64,000 nt of DNA from Bacteroidetes Order II. bacterium (GTDB lineage Bacteria; Bacteroidota; Rhodothermia; Rhodothermales; UBA2364), in NCBI GenBank assembly GCA_016788705.1, contig JAEUSQ010000039.1:62001-126000 (forward strand), given 5' to 3'. Each line of letters begins with the position of its first letter. Position 1 is the first letter of the stretch. The position numbers were made by a program, and so were the translations under genes. The notes beneath the pieces are model-generated. The model was not told where the DNA came from. It made no database searches and saw only the letters and a list, made by a program, of their open reading frames with translations. Of this stretch, positions 7,685 through 16,052 are shown in pieces.

Positions 7685-8263
7685 GATGCTCGATGTGGCG
7701 CAGTCCCCCGAAGGCGTTTATCGGGATTAAGCGGTAGTGTGTCCGTAGAACGGGAAGGCATTACAAGAAGAAAAGGGGCGTAGCCCTGACCCCTTCATAG
7801 ATCATGTCACACGAGACCCCATAAAGGGGCATAGCCCTGACATCAACCATACGGTCAAAACCAAGCAAGATTACAGGGCTAACGCCCTTACCCTCTGTCG
7901 TTGTGGTCGCGGTGCTACGATGATTACAGGGCTAACGCCCCTTATAGGCAATAAAACGCGTCTAGGTGCTGCCGAGTCCTAAACGGTGGGTAGCACTACC
8001 CTTCGGTATAGCGCAGTTCCCCGAAAGGGTTATTTTGGAATTGTGTGGAAAACACTAAAATATGCAGACTTATCATAAAATATTTTTACGGCATCTTGAC
8101 TTATCCTACGAACTATTGTAAATTCAACTTATCTCAACTTATCTCAACTTATCTCAACTTATCTCAACTTATCTCAACTTTAGATCTGTTTACGAACATG
8201 TGTTACTTTAACTGCAAAAATGGTATTATGGCATTGCTTTCAGTATTCTCCTTTCTTATGTGA
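7685..8263. repeat. non-coding stretch with palindromic interspersed repeats
   Basis: No convincing gene is present. Four related units with the core GGGGC-G/A-TAGCCCTG occur. Two read forward (7774-7790 and 7824-7840) and two are inverted as TTACAGGGCTAACGCCC (7871-7887 and 7924-7940), so they could form REP/MITE-like hairpins. A second pair of related units is GCGCAGTCCCCCGAAGG (from 7699) and GCGCAGTTCCCCGAAAGG (from 8011). The right part, 8041-8263, is AT-rich with a 10-bp tandem repeat. It sits between the IS630 remnant and a 5'-truncated gene. Confidence 0.55.
8126..8180 (+). repeat. 10-bp tandem repeat (AACTTATCTC)n
   Basis: Five perfect copies of AACTTATCTC are followed by a half copy. 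There are no spacers, so this is a simple tandem repeat and not a CRISPR. Slippage could make its copy number vary. It lies about 90 bp upstream of the truncated gene fragment. Confidence 0.85.
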
Positions 8264-9428
8264 GGGTGCGACTTCGCTTACGACGGCAATAAAGTTCCCA
8301 CAACGCCTTTAGACACTGAGGAATTGCAGTATCTGAGAGGAATGGACACTTTGGCAAAAAGTATTGCTATGTTTACGACAGATACAGGCGTTACAAAGGA
8401 AGTGTATAAAAGTGTAAGAAAATCTTTTGATGGAGAAAAGAATGTACTCATGGTGGACTTATTAAACCACGAATCTTTTAAGAGAGGGTATAGCAAACAA
8501 TTCCAAGACCTAAAGCTACAACAGTTTCAGCGTGCTTTTGAGACGAGGTTTCAGTTAGACCAAACGAAGCAATGGAAAACAGAAAGTGATACTTTGTACC
8601 AATGGCTCATTCAGCATAAAGTACAGATTTATTGGCCCTATGAGGAGTCGTGGGATGGGGTTTCTCGGCCTACGCTGGTAGTTGCGCCCCTAGAGGACAA
8701 TGCAGAGTCGGCTATGGGTTATTCTTTAGATGTGGGAGGTAATTTACAACGTGTATTGGTGGATGAAACTGAAAGCCCATCCCGTCTGGGTGCTTAGCTC
8801 AAATGAGAGGGTGGAAGATGATTTAAGTTTGCAACAGACTATCATGCCCCCTGCAAGAATGGGGAAAACCCAATCATGGACTTTGGTGACCATTGCAGAA
8901 TTGCAGGCAAGTAGCGGCTGGGAGTCTATATTTCAGGGAGGTCCGGAGTTTGTGTTTGTGCGGCCAGATGCAGGGACTTTTCAAAGTGGGGATACGAGCA
9001 TTGGAGCCATACCTATAAGAAAGACCATAGAGGTTAGCAGTTCTAAAGGAACAACGTGGGGTTGGTATAATGCATTATTTGATGATGACTGGTCCGCAGA
9101 TAAGACAAAGCTAACATTTTTGGTGTATGAAGCAGACAAAAGTCTGTTTGCATCTAATTATAAATTAGGTCTTGAGGTAAAAGTGGGGCCTGTAAGTTTT
9201 AAGTCGGAGATACCAGTTAATATAGGTAATCAAAGCGACCTTGCTTTCATAGAAGATTTTACCAGAGAAAACTTCATGGCCATTGCTCGCAATGGTTGGC
9301 CTGAGCCATTAGGTTGGGGCTGCCGCCCTGAATACCTTGCATGCTCAGATCCTAATAGTTGGGGCGTTTGGAAGGGTAGTAACTCAGGCCAAGAGGTTAG
9401 ATGGACTTTTGCAGTAACCGAATGGTAG
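8264..9428 (+). pseudogene. 5'-truncated, frameshifted secreted-protein gene
   Basis: An open frame without a start codon begins after a stop at 8261 (GCDFAYDGNKVPTTPLDTEE) and runs to VLVDET near 8775. The sense then continues in the next frame as KAHPVWVLSSNERVEDDL and runs to the stop at 9428. The two parts read as one protein of ~385 residues joined by a single indel around 8768-8780. The C-terminal half has a Gly/Trp-rich, beta-strand-like character and ends WKGSNSGQEVRWTFAVTEW. No family is recognised. The missing start and the frameshift argue that it is dead. Confidence 0.65.
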
Positions 9429-9456
9429 AAAAAGCATGCATGGTGGGAGGCATTGC

Positions 9457-9484
9457 AAAACTTTCTCCAATCAGCCTTACACAT
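9457..9484 (+). repeat. 28-bp repeat, copy 2
   Basis: Direct copy (25/28) of 7402-7429, just after the end of the frameshifted gene. On the minus strand both copies can be read as MCKAD-Y/W-RKF. Together they flank the degraded 2 kb block. Confidence 0.5.
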
Positions 9485-9558
9485 ACACCACGCTAAATAA
9501 CCTGTATAATATATGTGTAGCATATTTTAAAACGCATCCAGCGTTGTACGCCTAATCT

Positions 9559-9598
9559 GATGGTGCTACGGTAAAATGACATTACCATAGCACCCATC
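9559..9598 (+). promoter_or_regulatory. inverted repeat in the leader of the gene at 9618
   Basis: GATGGTGCTACGGTAA pairs with TTACCATAGCACCCATC across a 7-nt loop (about 15 pairs including a G-U pair, one bulge). It ends 20 nt before the ATG at 9618. It is not followed by a T-run, so it is more likely a leader hairpin or operator than a terminator. Confidence 0.35.
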
Positions 9599-9617
9599 AC
9601 AAAAACAATTACATACT

Positions 9618-10187
9618 ATGAAACAAAACGTTTTACCGCTCGCACTATTTACGTGCATGGCTCTTTTTCCCCAAGTGTACCCGCAAGCGTTAGAACAAAA
9701 ATTCCTTGGGGGGGCTGGTATCGTGCTACTGGGGACTGGCGACCATTTGGCTAAGGGAAGCTATGCCGGCTACCAACATCCTATCAACCCAATCTTCTAT
9801 GTACCAATTCATGTAGGGCATTTCGTACATACAGACTTTAAGTGGAACTTTGATCATATTACGCTTGTGTATGGAAATTTGGGCATAGGTATTGTACCCG
9901 TTAAGTACGCTAAATTTTCATTGGAGTTAGAGAGTGGGGTAACTGCCCGACGCCGGAGTTATCTTCAAACCACAGACATTGGAATACTTGGGGAGGGAAT
10001 CCCACCTAAATATGTAAAACATAATTACATAGACCAAATGGATGCGGGGTGGTTTCTTACCTTTGGGCTTAATCACTTGGCATCGGATAAAATAGATATT
10101 AAGATCTTAGCCTTGTTACAATCCTATCGCACAGGTACACCTGTTGCAGGATTTAAGATACAAGGTTCATTCAAAGTAAAAAAATAA
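9618..10187 (+). CDS. hypothetical exported protein
   Basis: This 189-aa protein has a signal peptide (residues ~1-23, ending QVYPQA). The mature part is short alternating hydrophobic strands with many Tyr, Gly and Phe residues, for example YVPIHVGHFVHTDFKWNF and LVYGNLGIGIVPVKYAKFSL. This suggests a small outer-membrane barrel or a periplasmic beta protein. No family is recognised. The next gene starts 4 nt after the stop and has the same character, so the two probably form an operon. They sit at the right end of the accessory region. Confidence 0.6.
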   Translation: MKQNVLPLALFTCMALFPQVYPQALEQKFLGGAGIVLLGTGDHLAKGSYAGYQHPINPIFYVPIHVGHFVHTDFKWNFDHITLVYGNLGIGIVPVKYAKFSLELESGVTARRRSYLQTTDIGILGEGIPPKYVKHNYIDQMDAGWFLTFGLNHLASDKIDIKILALLQSYRTGTPVAGFKIQGSFKVKK

Positions 10188-10191
10188 TAAT

Positions 10192-10824
10192 ATGAAAATG
10201 TTTAAATACGGTTATATTTTAGGATTATTATTTTCGGTATGCTATGGGCAGAAAAAACCATTATTACCGAAAGAAATCGGGCTTAGTGCTGGTGTTGTTA
10301 CGCTGCCTGTCTATGACACAAGGAGTAGCAATACCCAAAACCTTAATCATATGATTATGGAGCCTTCTCTGTATGTAGGCGTTGTGTATGAGCACCCCTT
10401 AAAATCTTCTTTGCTTTGGGTATCCAAAATTGGTTTCATAGATGTTAATTATCATTTTGAAGACCCTTTGCATTTAATAGATCAGCGCTTAATTAGCAGA
10501 AAACACAACACCCTGTATAGCGGGCTTTATTATCCATTTCAGATTACAAAGCATTTTAAAAATAAAATAGGCATTGGCTTTGATTATCATATCGTGAAAG
10601 TTAATGAATATGATTATTATACGAATGGTAGCATTACTACCCCTGTTTTTCATTTTGAATACAAAGACGATGAAGGAGGTTTAGTGCTTACGTTAGGGGC
10701 TAAAAAAGCAATCCTCCCAAGGTTAACCCTTAGTGCAGATGCTTCGGTGCACCTCTTTTTTGGTGTTGAAGATGGAAGCATATCCTCAACAACGCTTTTG
10801 GCGCAATTGGGATATACATTTTAG
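10192..10824 (+). CDS. hypothetical outer-membrane beta-barrel-like protein
   Basis: This 210-aa protein has a signal peptide (MKMFKYGYILGLLFSVCYGQ). It has alternating amphipathic strands and a C-terminal aromatic residue (TTLLAQLGYTF), the usual ending of an outer-membrane barrel. Strand-like segments include SLYVGVVYEHPL, SGLYYPFQITKHF and NKIGIGFDYHIV. The specific family is not recognised. It follows the previous exported protein by 4 nt and converges on the methyltransferase-like gene 20 nt downstream. Confidence 0.6.
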   Translation: MKMFKYGYILGLLFSVCYGQKKPLLPKEIGLSAGVVTLPVYDTRSSNTQNLNHMIMEPSLYVGVVYEHPLKSSLLWVSKIGFIDVNYHFEDPLHLIDQRLISRKHNTLYSGLYYPFQITKHFKNKIGIGFDYHIVKVNEYDYYTNGSITTPVFHFEYKDDEGGLVLTLGAKKAILPRLTLSADASVHLFFGVEDGSISSTTLLAQLGYTF

Positions 10825-10844
10825 GCAAATCAGTAATATGGGCT

Positions 10845-11387
10845 TTAGGCAATGGTATTGGTGCCAACTTTTCGGAAAATGGCACACCAAAACAGGCTTC
10901 CGTCTTCCTCGTATTCATAGGGCTGCTCTGCCACCGCCCATTCCCTGCCTGAAAAATAAAGTTGTAGCCCAACCGCTGTAAAGGCCAACGAATCCGCCCG
11001 TCCGTTTTGCATGGGTTGTTCCGGCGCTATTGCGGGCACACAGACGTACATCCACCCACCGTCCCGAAGCACACGGTGACACTCCTGCACCCAAGACAGG
11101 TACTGTGCCTCGGTACGTAGAAGATCAAAACTTCGGTGGGCAATTACCCACTCAAACGCTTCTTCACCTACGGGCAATACACCTTCAGGCGTTGGCGTGA
11201 CCCATTTGATTCCAGAAGCAAGAGACGCTTCTTCCGCCGCTGATTGAGGTTTATTTGCGATACAAGTTACCCGAAAGCCAAGTTGTGCGAGGGGCAACCA
11301 GAGTAGGCGATCTGTAAGAGAAAGGTCTAATACCGGAATACCAGGCGGGATGGCTGCCAGGGTGTGCAACAAATGAGGATTGGCCAT
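10845..11387 (-). CDS. class I methyltransferase-like protein, degenerate motif I
   Basis: The protein has ~180 aa. A Rossmann-like order is visible: IPVLDLSLTDRLLWLPLAQL (place of the SAM-binding loop), FRVTCIANKP (second strand), EEAFEWVIAHRSFDLLRTE (motif IV-like) and ECHRVLRDGGWMYVCVP (LkpGG-type motif). The expected GxGxG in the first loop is missing, so SAM binding is doubtful. The start at 11387 begins 4 nt after the stop of the ferrochelatase-like gene. A longer start at 11465 would overlap it. The two are probably co-transcribed. Confidence 0.55.
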   Translation of the reverse strand: MANPHLLHTLAAIPPGIPVLDLSLTDRLLWLPLAQLGFRVTCIANKPQSAAEEASLASGIKWVTPTPEGVLPVGEEAFEWVIAHRSFDLLRTEAQYLSWVQECHRVLRDGGWMYVCVPAIAPEQPMQNGRADSLAFTAVGLQLYFSGREWAVAEQPYEYEEDGSLFWCAIFRKVGTNTIA

Positions 11388-11391
11388 GTCA

Positions 11392-12657
11392 TTAACCTGT
11401 TTGACGAAGCGAGGGTGCGGATGTTTTGTGCTTTGCCCAAGACTGTATCCAAATTGTGGCCCCATTTTGCTGTCTCAGTACCCAATCATCCGGACGATAA
11501 GCTGCTTTTGCTTTTTCCGGTGCGGAAATCTTTCGACAAACCATATCACCCAATGCTTCTAAAAACAAAGGATTTCCTTGAGGTGAGTAACTAACTTCAT
11601 AGTACGAGACCTCTTTCTCTGTAGCATATGCCCGCAAAACAGTATCCAAAAAATAACTTACCTCAAACCGCTCGGTGATAAACGAAATGGGAACTACCAA
11701 CACCGCCTGTTTGGCATGACCAGCCAGTTCGGTTACGACTTGTTTAATGCCGGGTAGTCCCACTTTCTTAGTCCCAGAAAGGATTTCAGACATACACCCA
11801 ATGTGCCAGTCATTAGAGATTCCTTTGGCTTCCAACAATGCAGCAATGGTTTCTTTAATCAGGATAAGGGCTGGATCGTGAGGACTTCTATTGGCAGTTG
11901 TACAACCGAATGCTGCAAAAACCAATTGAACATCCTGACGGATATGCTTTGGAAAACGGGAAATGCCTTCACAAATGCGGTCTGCTAGAGCTTGTACATA
12001 TTGTGGGTGACGGGCATATTCATGAACGAGCGCGATTTTGAACACCGCTCCTGCCCGTTCTATGGCCTCCCGAAAATGGGCCAATACAACCCCAGTGGTA
12101 CTTTGGCTGAAGTGGGGGTACATGGGCAATAAAACGACGTGCTCGATACCATCCTGCTGAAGTTGTTCCACCACTTTATCATGCGTCGGATCCCCATATG
12201 AGTTGGAGATATAGACTTTATAAGTATGTTTCAGCGGATACCGTTCTTCGCGGTTCAAGTACTCATCCAGCATAAAACAAAGGTCTCGACGAATCCGGGC
12301 ATAGGCTGCGCCCCCGCCCATTGCTTCCAATCCTAAAAGCCAGCTTTGTTTTTCTTTTCGTAAGCGCAGCTTAAAAATAAACTTTCCGATGGCAGATAGC
12401 CTGCCCGCAAAGCGACTGTGAAATAAAAAACTTTCTATTTCTGAGATGGAACGTGGTTCTCCGAAACTTAAAAGCACCACAGCCACCCGACGCCCGGACG
12501 GCACCTCTAAAGAGCGGGTGGGAAAAATGGCCCCATGTTCTTCGTAGAGGCGGGTTTGGTCGTTCAGATTGCTCAATTCGGTTTGGGCTGCAAGGTTTTG
12601 CCCATAATAACGCGAACTATCGGGATTCGGATATAGGAACCGTTGAAAAAAAGGCAA
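11392..12657 (-). CDS. hemH: ferrochelatase-family protein lacking the usual catalytic His
   Basis: This 421-aa protein aligns with ferrochelatases by order of motifs: VAVVLLSFGEP, EAMGGGAAYARIRRD (for the GG-SPL block), GIEHVVLLPMYPHFSQSTTG, and VLVVPISFITERFEVSYFLD with the conserved Glu near residue 331. The family's SAHG motif, which holds the metal-inserting His, reads FAAFG here (about residue 249), so Phe replaces His. The segment YWxP is also changed, to SYGDP. There is a ~55-residue N-terminal extension and a C-terminal tail beyond the usual ~320-340 aa. It may be a divergent chelatase or a non-catalytic homologue. The symbol names the family only. Confidence 0.7.
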   Translation of the reverse strand: MPFFQRFLYPNPDSSRYYGQNLAAQTELSNLNDQTRLYEEHGAIFPTRSLEVPSGRRVAVVLLSFGEPRSISEIESFLFHSRFAGRLSAIGKFIFKLRLRKEKQSWLLGLEAMGGGAAYARIRRDLCFMLDEYLNREERYPLKHTYKVYISNSYGDPTHDKVVEQLQQDGIEHVVLLPMYPHFSQSTTGVVLAHFREAIERAGAVFKIALVHEYARHPQYVQALADRICEGISRFPKHIRQDVQLVFAAFGCTTANRSPHDPALILIKETIAALLEAKGISNDWHIGCMSEILSGTKKVGLPGIKQVVTELAGHAKQAVLVVPISFITERFEVSYFLDTVLRAYATEKEVSYYEVSYSPQGNPLFLEALGDMVCRKISAPEKAKAAYRPDDWVLRQQNGATIWIQSWAKHKTSAPSLRQTG

Positions 12658-12717
12658 ACGAACGTTGAAGATTTACCCCTGCAAAAAGCGCTTTCAAAAA
12701 TAATTCGTTTTTAACGA

Positions 12718-13551
12718 TTAATGCACGGTAGAAATTCGCACCACAGCACGAATCATTTGCTTCTGCATTTCTAAGTGACCGTGCTCTGCTTCGACGTTTA
12801 TATATGGAATGCCAAAGTTCCCACAAAAGACCGAAAAAGAACCATCGTCGGTAACCGTGGCATTATTTTGCAAGGCCACATTATAGCCTTCGGACTTTAA
12901 CAGTCGGAAATGTTTGGGATCGGTTACAAAGAAAAAGTCATCGGCATCACTTCCGGCAACAAAATTTACAGAAGCTGCATCTCGGGCATAGGTTCCTCTG
13001 GGCAAATAATCTTTCACGGTATAGTTGTCGGCAGAATTGTTGTGCAGGGCAACCACCAAGTCGCCTCGTCTCAGGCCAAAATCATTCACCAATGCCATAG
13101 AAAAGGCTTCTACCTCGGCAGCCGCATCAGAATCAAAACGGCTATTGGTCTCTAAGGTCTTTCGGATTCCGACTGGTGTAAATATCCGGTTAGGATCCAC
13201 CTGATATTTTTTTCCCTGCACGTTAAAGGTGATATTGCGTTCGCCCGTATGCTGTACCTCTACCAATTTCCCCCCTTTTTCCCGAAGCACCTGCCAACCC
13301 GCATCTGCCGAAGTATTTTCATTATCGTGCATATTGAAATAGATCAGCGCTGCACCCGCTTTTTGGGCATAGATCACTCGAATTTGGGCATCTCCCAAAT
13401 AATAATTATTCGTTACTTTGGGAATGATGTTATTTAATTCGAGCAATACTTGTACCGAGTCTTGTGCTGCTAAAGGGACCGAGGAAGAAAACAAAATCAG
13501 CCAATAGCACCGATAAAACGAACGCCCAAACATATAAGAAAAAGATTTCAT
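12718..13551 (-). CDS. secreted M14/AstE-like putative metallohydrolase
   Basis: This 277-aa protein has a signal peptide ending SSSVPLAAQ. Motifs in order are NMHDNENTS (~residue 74, an HxxE zinc pair), KYQVDPNRIFTP (~119, an NR substrate motif), VALHNNS (~169, the third zinc His) and NVEAEHGH (~253, a candidate catalytic Glu). This order matches M14 carboxypeptidases and the succinylglutamate desuccinylase/AstE group. The substrate is unknown; envelope peptidoglycan or peptide is possible. I prefer the start at 13551 (MKSFSYMFGRS) to 13590. The gene is 60 nt upstream of the ferrochelatase-like gene on the same strand. Confidence 0.55.
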   Translation of the reverse strand: MKSFSYMFGRSFYRCYWLILFSSSVPLAAQDSVQVLLELNNIIPKVTNNYYLGDAQIRVIYAQKAGAALIYFNMHDNENTSADAGWQVLREKGGKLVEVQHTGERNITFNVQGKKYQVDPNRIFTPVGIRKTLETNSRFDSDAAAEVEAFSMALVNDFGLRRGDLVVALHNNSADNYTVKDYLPRGTYARDAASVNFVAGSDADDFFFVTDPKHFRLLKSEGYNVALQNNATVTDDGSFSVFCGNFGIPYINVEAEHGHLEMQKQMIRAVVRISTVH

Positions 13552-13655
13552 GCCGAAGCGGGGTCTGGTGAAAAGGAGAATCAAGTCCAATTATACATTT
13601 TTTTGTATCTTCCCTTCAACCTTCCCCCATTAATTCATTCTGAACCCAACCGATT

Positions 13656-14843
13656 ATGAAAGAAGCCTTAATTTCCGACCCGATGCTCATCTTGGCCTAC
13701 CTCTTCACCGTCTTGGCCACGGTATTCGCATTGAGTACTGTAACGGCGTTTAAACGGTTCTTTGATTTTCTGCCCGCTGTGATTTGGGCCTATTTCATCC
13801 CCATGATTTCTACTTCGGTTGGGATTATTCCAGACACAAGCCCCCTCTATAGCTGGACTTCAAAATACATTTTGCCTTTTGCATTGTTTTTATTGATGTT
13901 AACCATAGACCTTAAAGCCGTTTTAAAACTCGGCAAGACAGGACTATTGGTGATGGTTTTGGCATCCATTTCCGTTTGGATTGCCGGAATAATGGCATAT
14001 GCCCTTTTTGGCGCGTATCTACCTCCGGAGGCATGGAAAGAATTTGGTGCACTTACGGGTAGTTGGATTGGCGGCAATGCCAATATGGTCGCTGTTGGAA
14101 ATAGCTTTGAACCTGTGGTGGACCTGAGCCGCATCATTGTAATGGACACCGTAGTGGGCTATGGCTGGTTGGGGATTCTCATCTGGCTTTCTACCTACCA
14201 AATGGCCCTTAATAAACATTTTAAGGCAGACACCCGTGTGATTGACGAACTCAATGCCCACCTTGCAGAAGCCGATACGGAAAAAAAACCAATCGAAACA
14301 CTCCAAATTATGTATATCGTCGGGATTGGCATGGCCGTAACCATTGTTGTGGTTGCTTTGGCACAATTCATGCCCAAAGTTGGCAATCCAACACTGATTA
14401 GTGCTTCCACATGGGCCATTTTATTACTCACCACCTTGGGGATTTTACTTTCCCTGACACCCATTCGTAAGATCGAAATTTCTGGTGCATCACGATTTGG
14501 ATACTTTGCCTTGTACTTTTTGCTTACGACCATTGGGGCACAAGGCGATATTACCAAGATTTTTAACACACCCCTTTATTTGGTAGCCGGTATTTTTTGG
14601 ATGGTCACTCATGCCGGACTTTTGTATTTGATTGGCAAGATTTTCAAGGCTCCTTCTTTTATTTTAGCCACAGCAAGCATGGCCAATATTGGCGCCGCCG
14701 CCAGTGCGCCTGTTGTTGCTGTGGCCTATCAACCCGCAATGGCTCCGGTTGGCGTTTTAATGTCTATGCTCGGCTATGCGTATGGCACCTATTTGGGGCT
14801 TTTAGGCGCTTGGGTGATGTCGCAACTACAAGGTTGGTTTTAG
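13656..14843 (+). CDS. DUF819 family membrane protein (YjcL-like)
   Basis: This 395-aa polytopic protein has about ten to twelve membrane segments. The DUF819 hallmark LTGSWIGGNANMVAVGNSF lies near residue 130-148. A related second-half segment ATASMANIGAAASAPVVAVAY suggests an inverted repeat fold like other ion/organic-anion transporters. A hydrophilic loop (residues ~190-212) separates the halves. The transported substrate is unknown. It converges on galK, and the two genes overlap by 4 nt at their stops. Confidence 0.85.
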   Translation: MKEALISDPMLILAYLFTVLATVFALSTVTAFKRFFDFLPAVIWAYFIPMISTSVGIIPDTSPLYSWTSKYILPFALFLLMLTIDLKAVLKLGKTGLLVMVLASISVWIAGIMAYALFGAYLPPEAWKEFGALTGSWIGGNANMVAVGNSFEPVVDLSRIIVMDTVVGYGWLGILIWLSTYQMALNKHFKADTRVIDELNAHLAEADTEKKPIETLQIMYIVGIGMAVTIVVVALAQFMPKVGNPTLISASTWAILLLTTLGILLSLTPIRKIEISGASRFGYFALYFLLTTIGAQGDITKIFNTPLYLVAGIFWMVTHAGLLYLIGKIFKAPSFILATASMANIGAAASAPVVAVAYQPAMAPVGVLMSMLGYAYGTYLGLLGAWVMSQLQGWF

Positions 14844-16051
14844 ACCAAAAGTTCTTCCGCGCCATTGGCCGTTACCACTTCATAAAGTTCGGGGGTTCGG
14901 TTAAAGCGGTTTGCATAAGAAGAAGCGATGTTTTGATAGAGAGCCTCCACATGATCTCGGTGAATGAGATTAATGGTACAGCCCCCAAATCCTCCACCCA
15001 TCATACGCGCACCGAAAACATGTGGTTGTCCCCAAACAGCCTCTACCAGAAAGTCTAATTCTGGACAACTGACCTCATAGAGATACCGAAGGCCCTGATG
15101 GGTGGCGGTCATCAGACGGCCAACAGCTTGTAGGTCGTTATCGGATAGGGCTTGACTGGCTGCTTGAATGCGGAGGTGCTCCTCGAGTACATATTGACAC
15201 CGTCGGTACACCACTGGGTCTAATCGGCTCCGGCTAGCCTGTAACCAAGTAAGCGGGACGGCAGTGAGATTTGTAAGAGTTGGATCAAAGTATTCCTGAA
15301 AAAAGGCCAATCCTGCTTCGCATTGTGCCCGACGTTCGTTATAAGCAGAATCCACCAAAGCGTGTTTCACCCCTGTATTGAACAAAACCAACCGAAAAGC
15401 CCCCAACGCTAAGGGTACATATTGAAAATCCAAAGTTCGACAATCCAATTTTAAGGTATAACCCGCTTTACCATTTAGGCTTGTGAACATATCCATAATA
15501 CCACATTTGATGCCAACATATTCATTCTCTGCTTGTTGTACCAACAAAGCCAACTCTTTCCTGCTCAAGCCCAAATAAAAAAGCTCATTCAGACCAAAAG
15601 CAAATGCCGCCCCTAATGCAGCAGACGAAGACATGCCCGCCCCAACAGGAATATCTCCAGAGACCACCAAGTTTACAGATGAGACCACCAAGCCTCTTTT
15701 TTGGAACTGCTCCATCACGCCCAATAAATAATTGGCCCATGTTTTTTCTACTTGCTTTTGCCAACGAAGATCATCGGTTGTTCTAATGATAACGGACTGG
15801 TTCATGTCTAACGAGATCCATTCTCCATAATCGGAAATTGTAGGCAAAACTGCCAAATAAATCCCTTTATCAATGGCTGCCGGAAGTACCCAACCGCCAT
15901 TATAATCCGTATGTTCACCGATGAGGTTTACCCGTCCCGACGCACGAAAAACACGAGGCATTTCCCCAAATTGGGCCACAAATGCTGCAATGACTTCTTC
16001 CTTGGCTACGTTCATCCTTATGATAGCAAAATGGTTGACGGATTCCGACAT
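14840..16051 (-). CDS. galK: galactokinase
   Basis: GHMP-family kinase that phosphorylates galactose to galactose-1-phosphate (Leloir pathway, cytoplasm). Signatures are SGRVNLIGEHTDYNGGWVLP at the N-terminus, the ATP loop DIPVGAGMSSSAALGAAFAF and the C-terminal GARMMGGGFGGCTINLI. The start at 16051 overlaps the end of the GH13 gene in a TGAGATG arrangement that suggests translational coupling (403 aa). An internal start at 16015 would give 391 aa and aligns better with E. coli GalK. Coupling to a GH13 gene suggests use of galactose-containing or mixed oligosaccharides. Confidence 0.95.
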   Translation of the reverse strand: MSESVNHFAIIRMNVAKEEVIAAFVAQFGEMPRVFRASGRVNLIGEHTDYNGGWVLPAAIDKGIYLAVLPTISDYGEWISLDMNQSVIIRTTDDLRWQKQVEKTWANYLLGVMEQFQKRGLVVSSVNLVVSGDIPVGAGMSSSAALGAAFAFGLNELFYLGLSRKELALLVQQAENEYVGIKCGIMDMFTSLNGKAGYTLKLDCRTLDFQYVPLALGAFRLVLFNTGVKHALVDSAYNERRAQCEAGLAFFQEYFDPTLTNLTAVPLTWLQASRSRLDPVVYRRCQYVLEEHLRIQAASQALSDNDLQAVGRLMTATHQGLRYLYEVSCPELDFLVEAVWGQPHVFGARMMGGGFGGCTINLIHRDHVEALYQNIASSYANRFNRTPELYEVVTANGAEELLV

Positions 16052-16052
16052 C

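Noticed and set aside
8126-8180. Possible CRISPR array
   Set aside because: The 10-bp units are adjacent, with no spacers, and no cas genes are in the window.
8045-8263. Plus-strand 72-codon frame with repeated NLSQLIST
   Set aside because: Its product is only the translated 10-bp tandem repeat and AT-rich sequence, with no plausible start context.
9230-9523. Minus-strand 97-codon frame
   Set aside because: It lies mostly antisense to the frameshifted gene. Only the MCKADWRKF part matters, and it is treated as a repeat.
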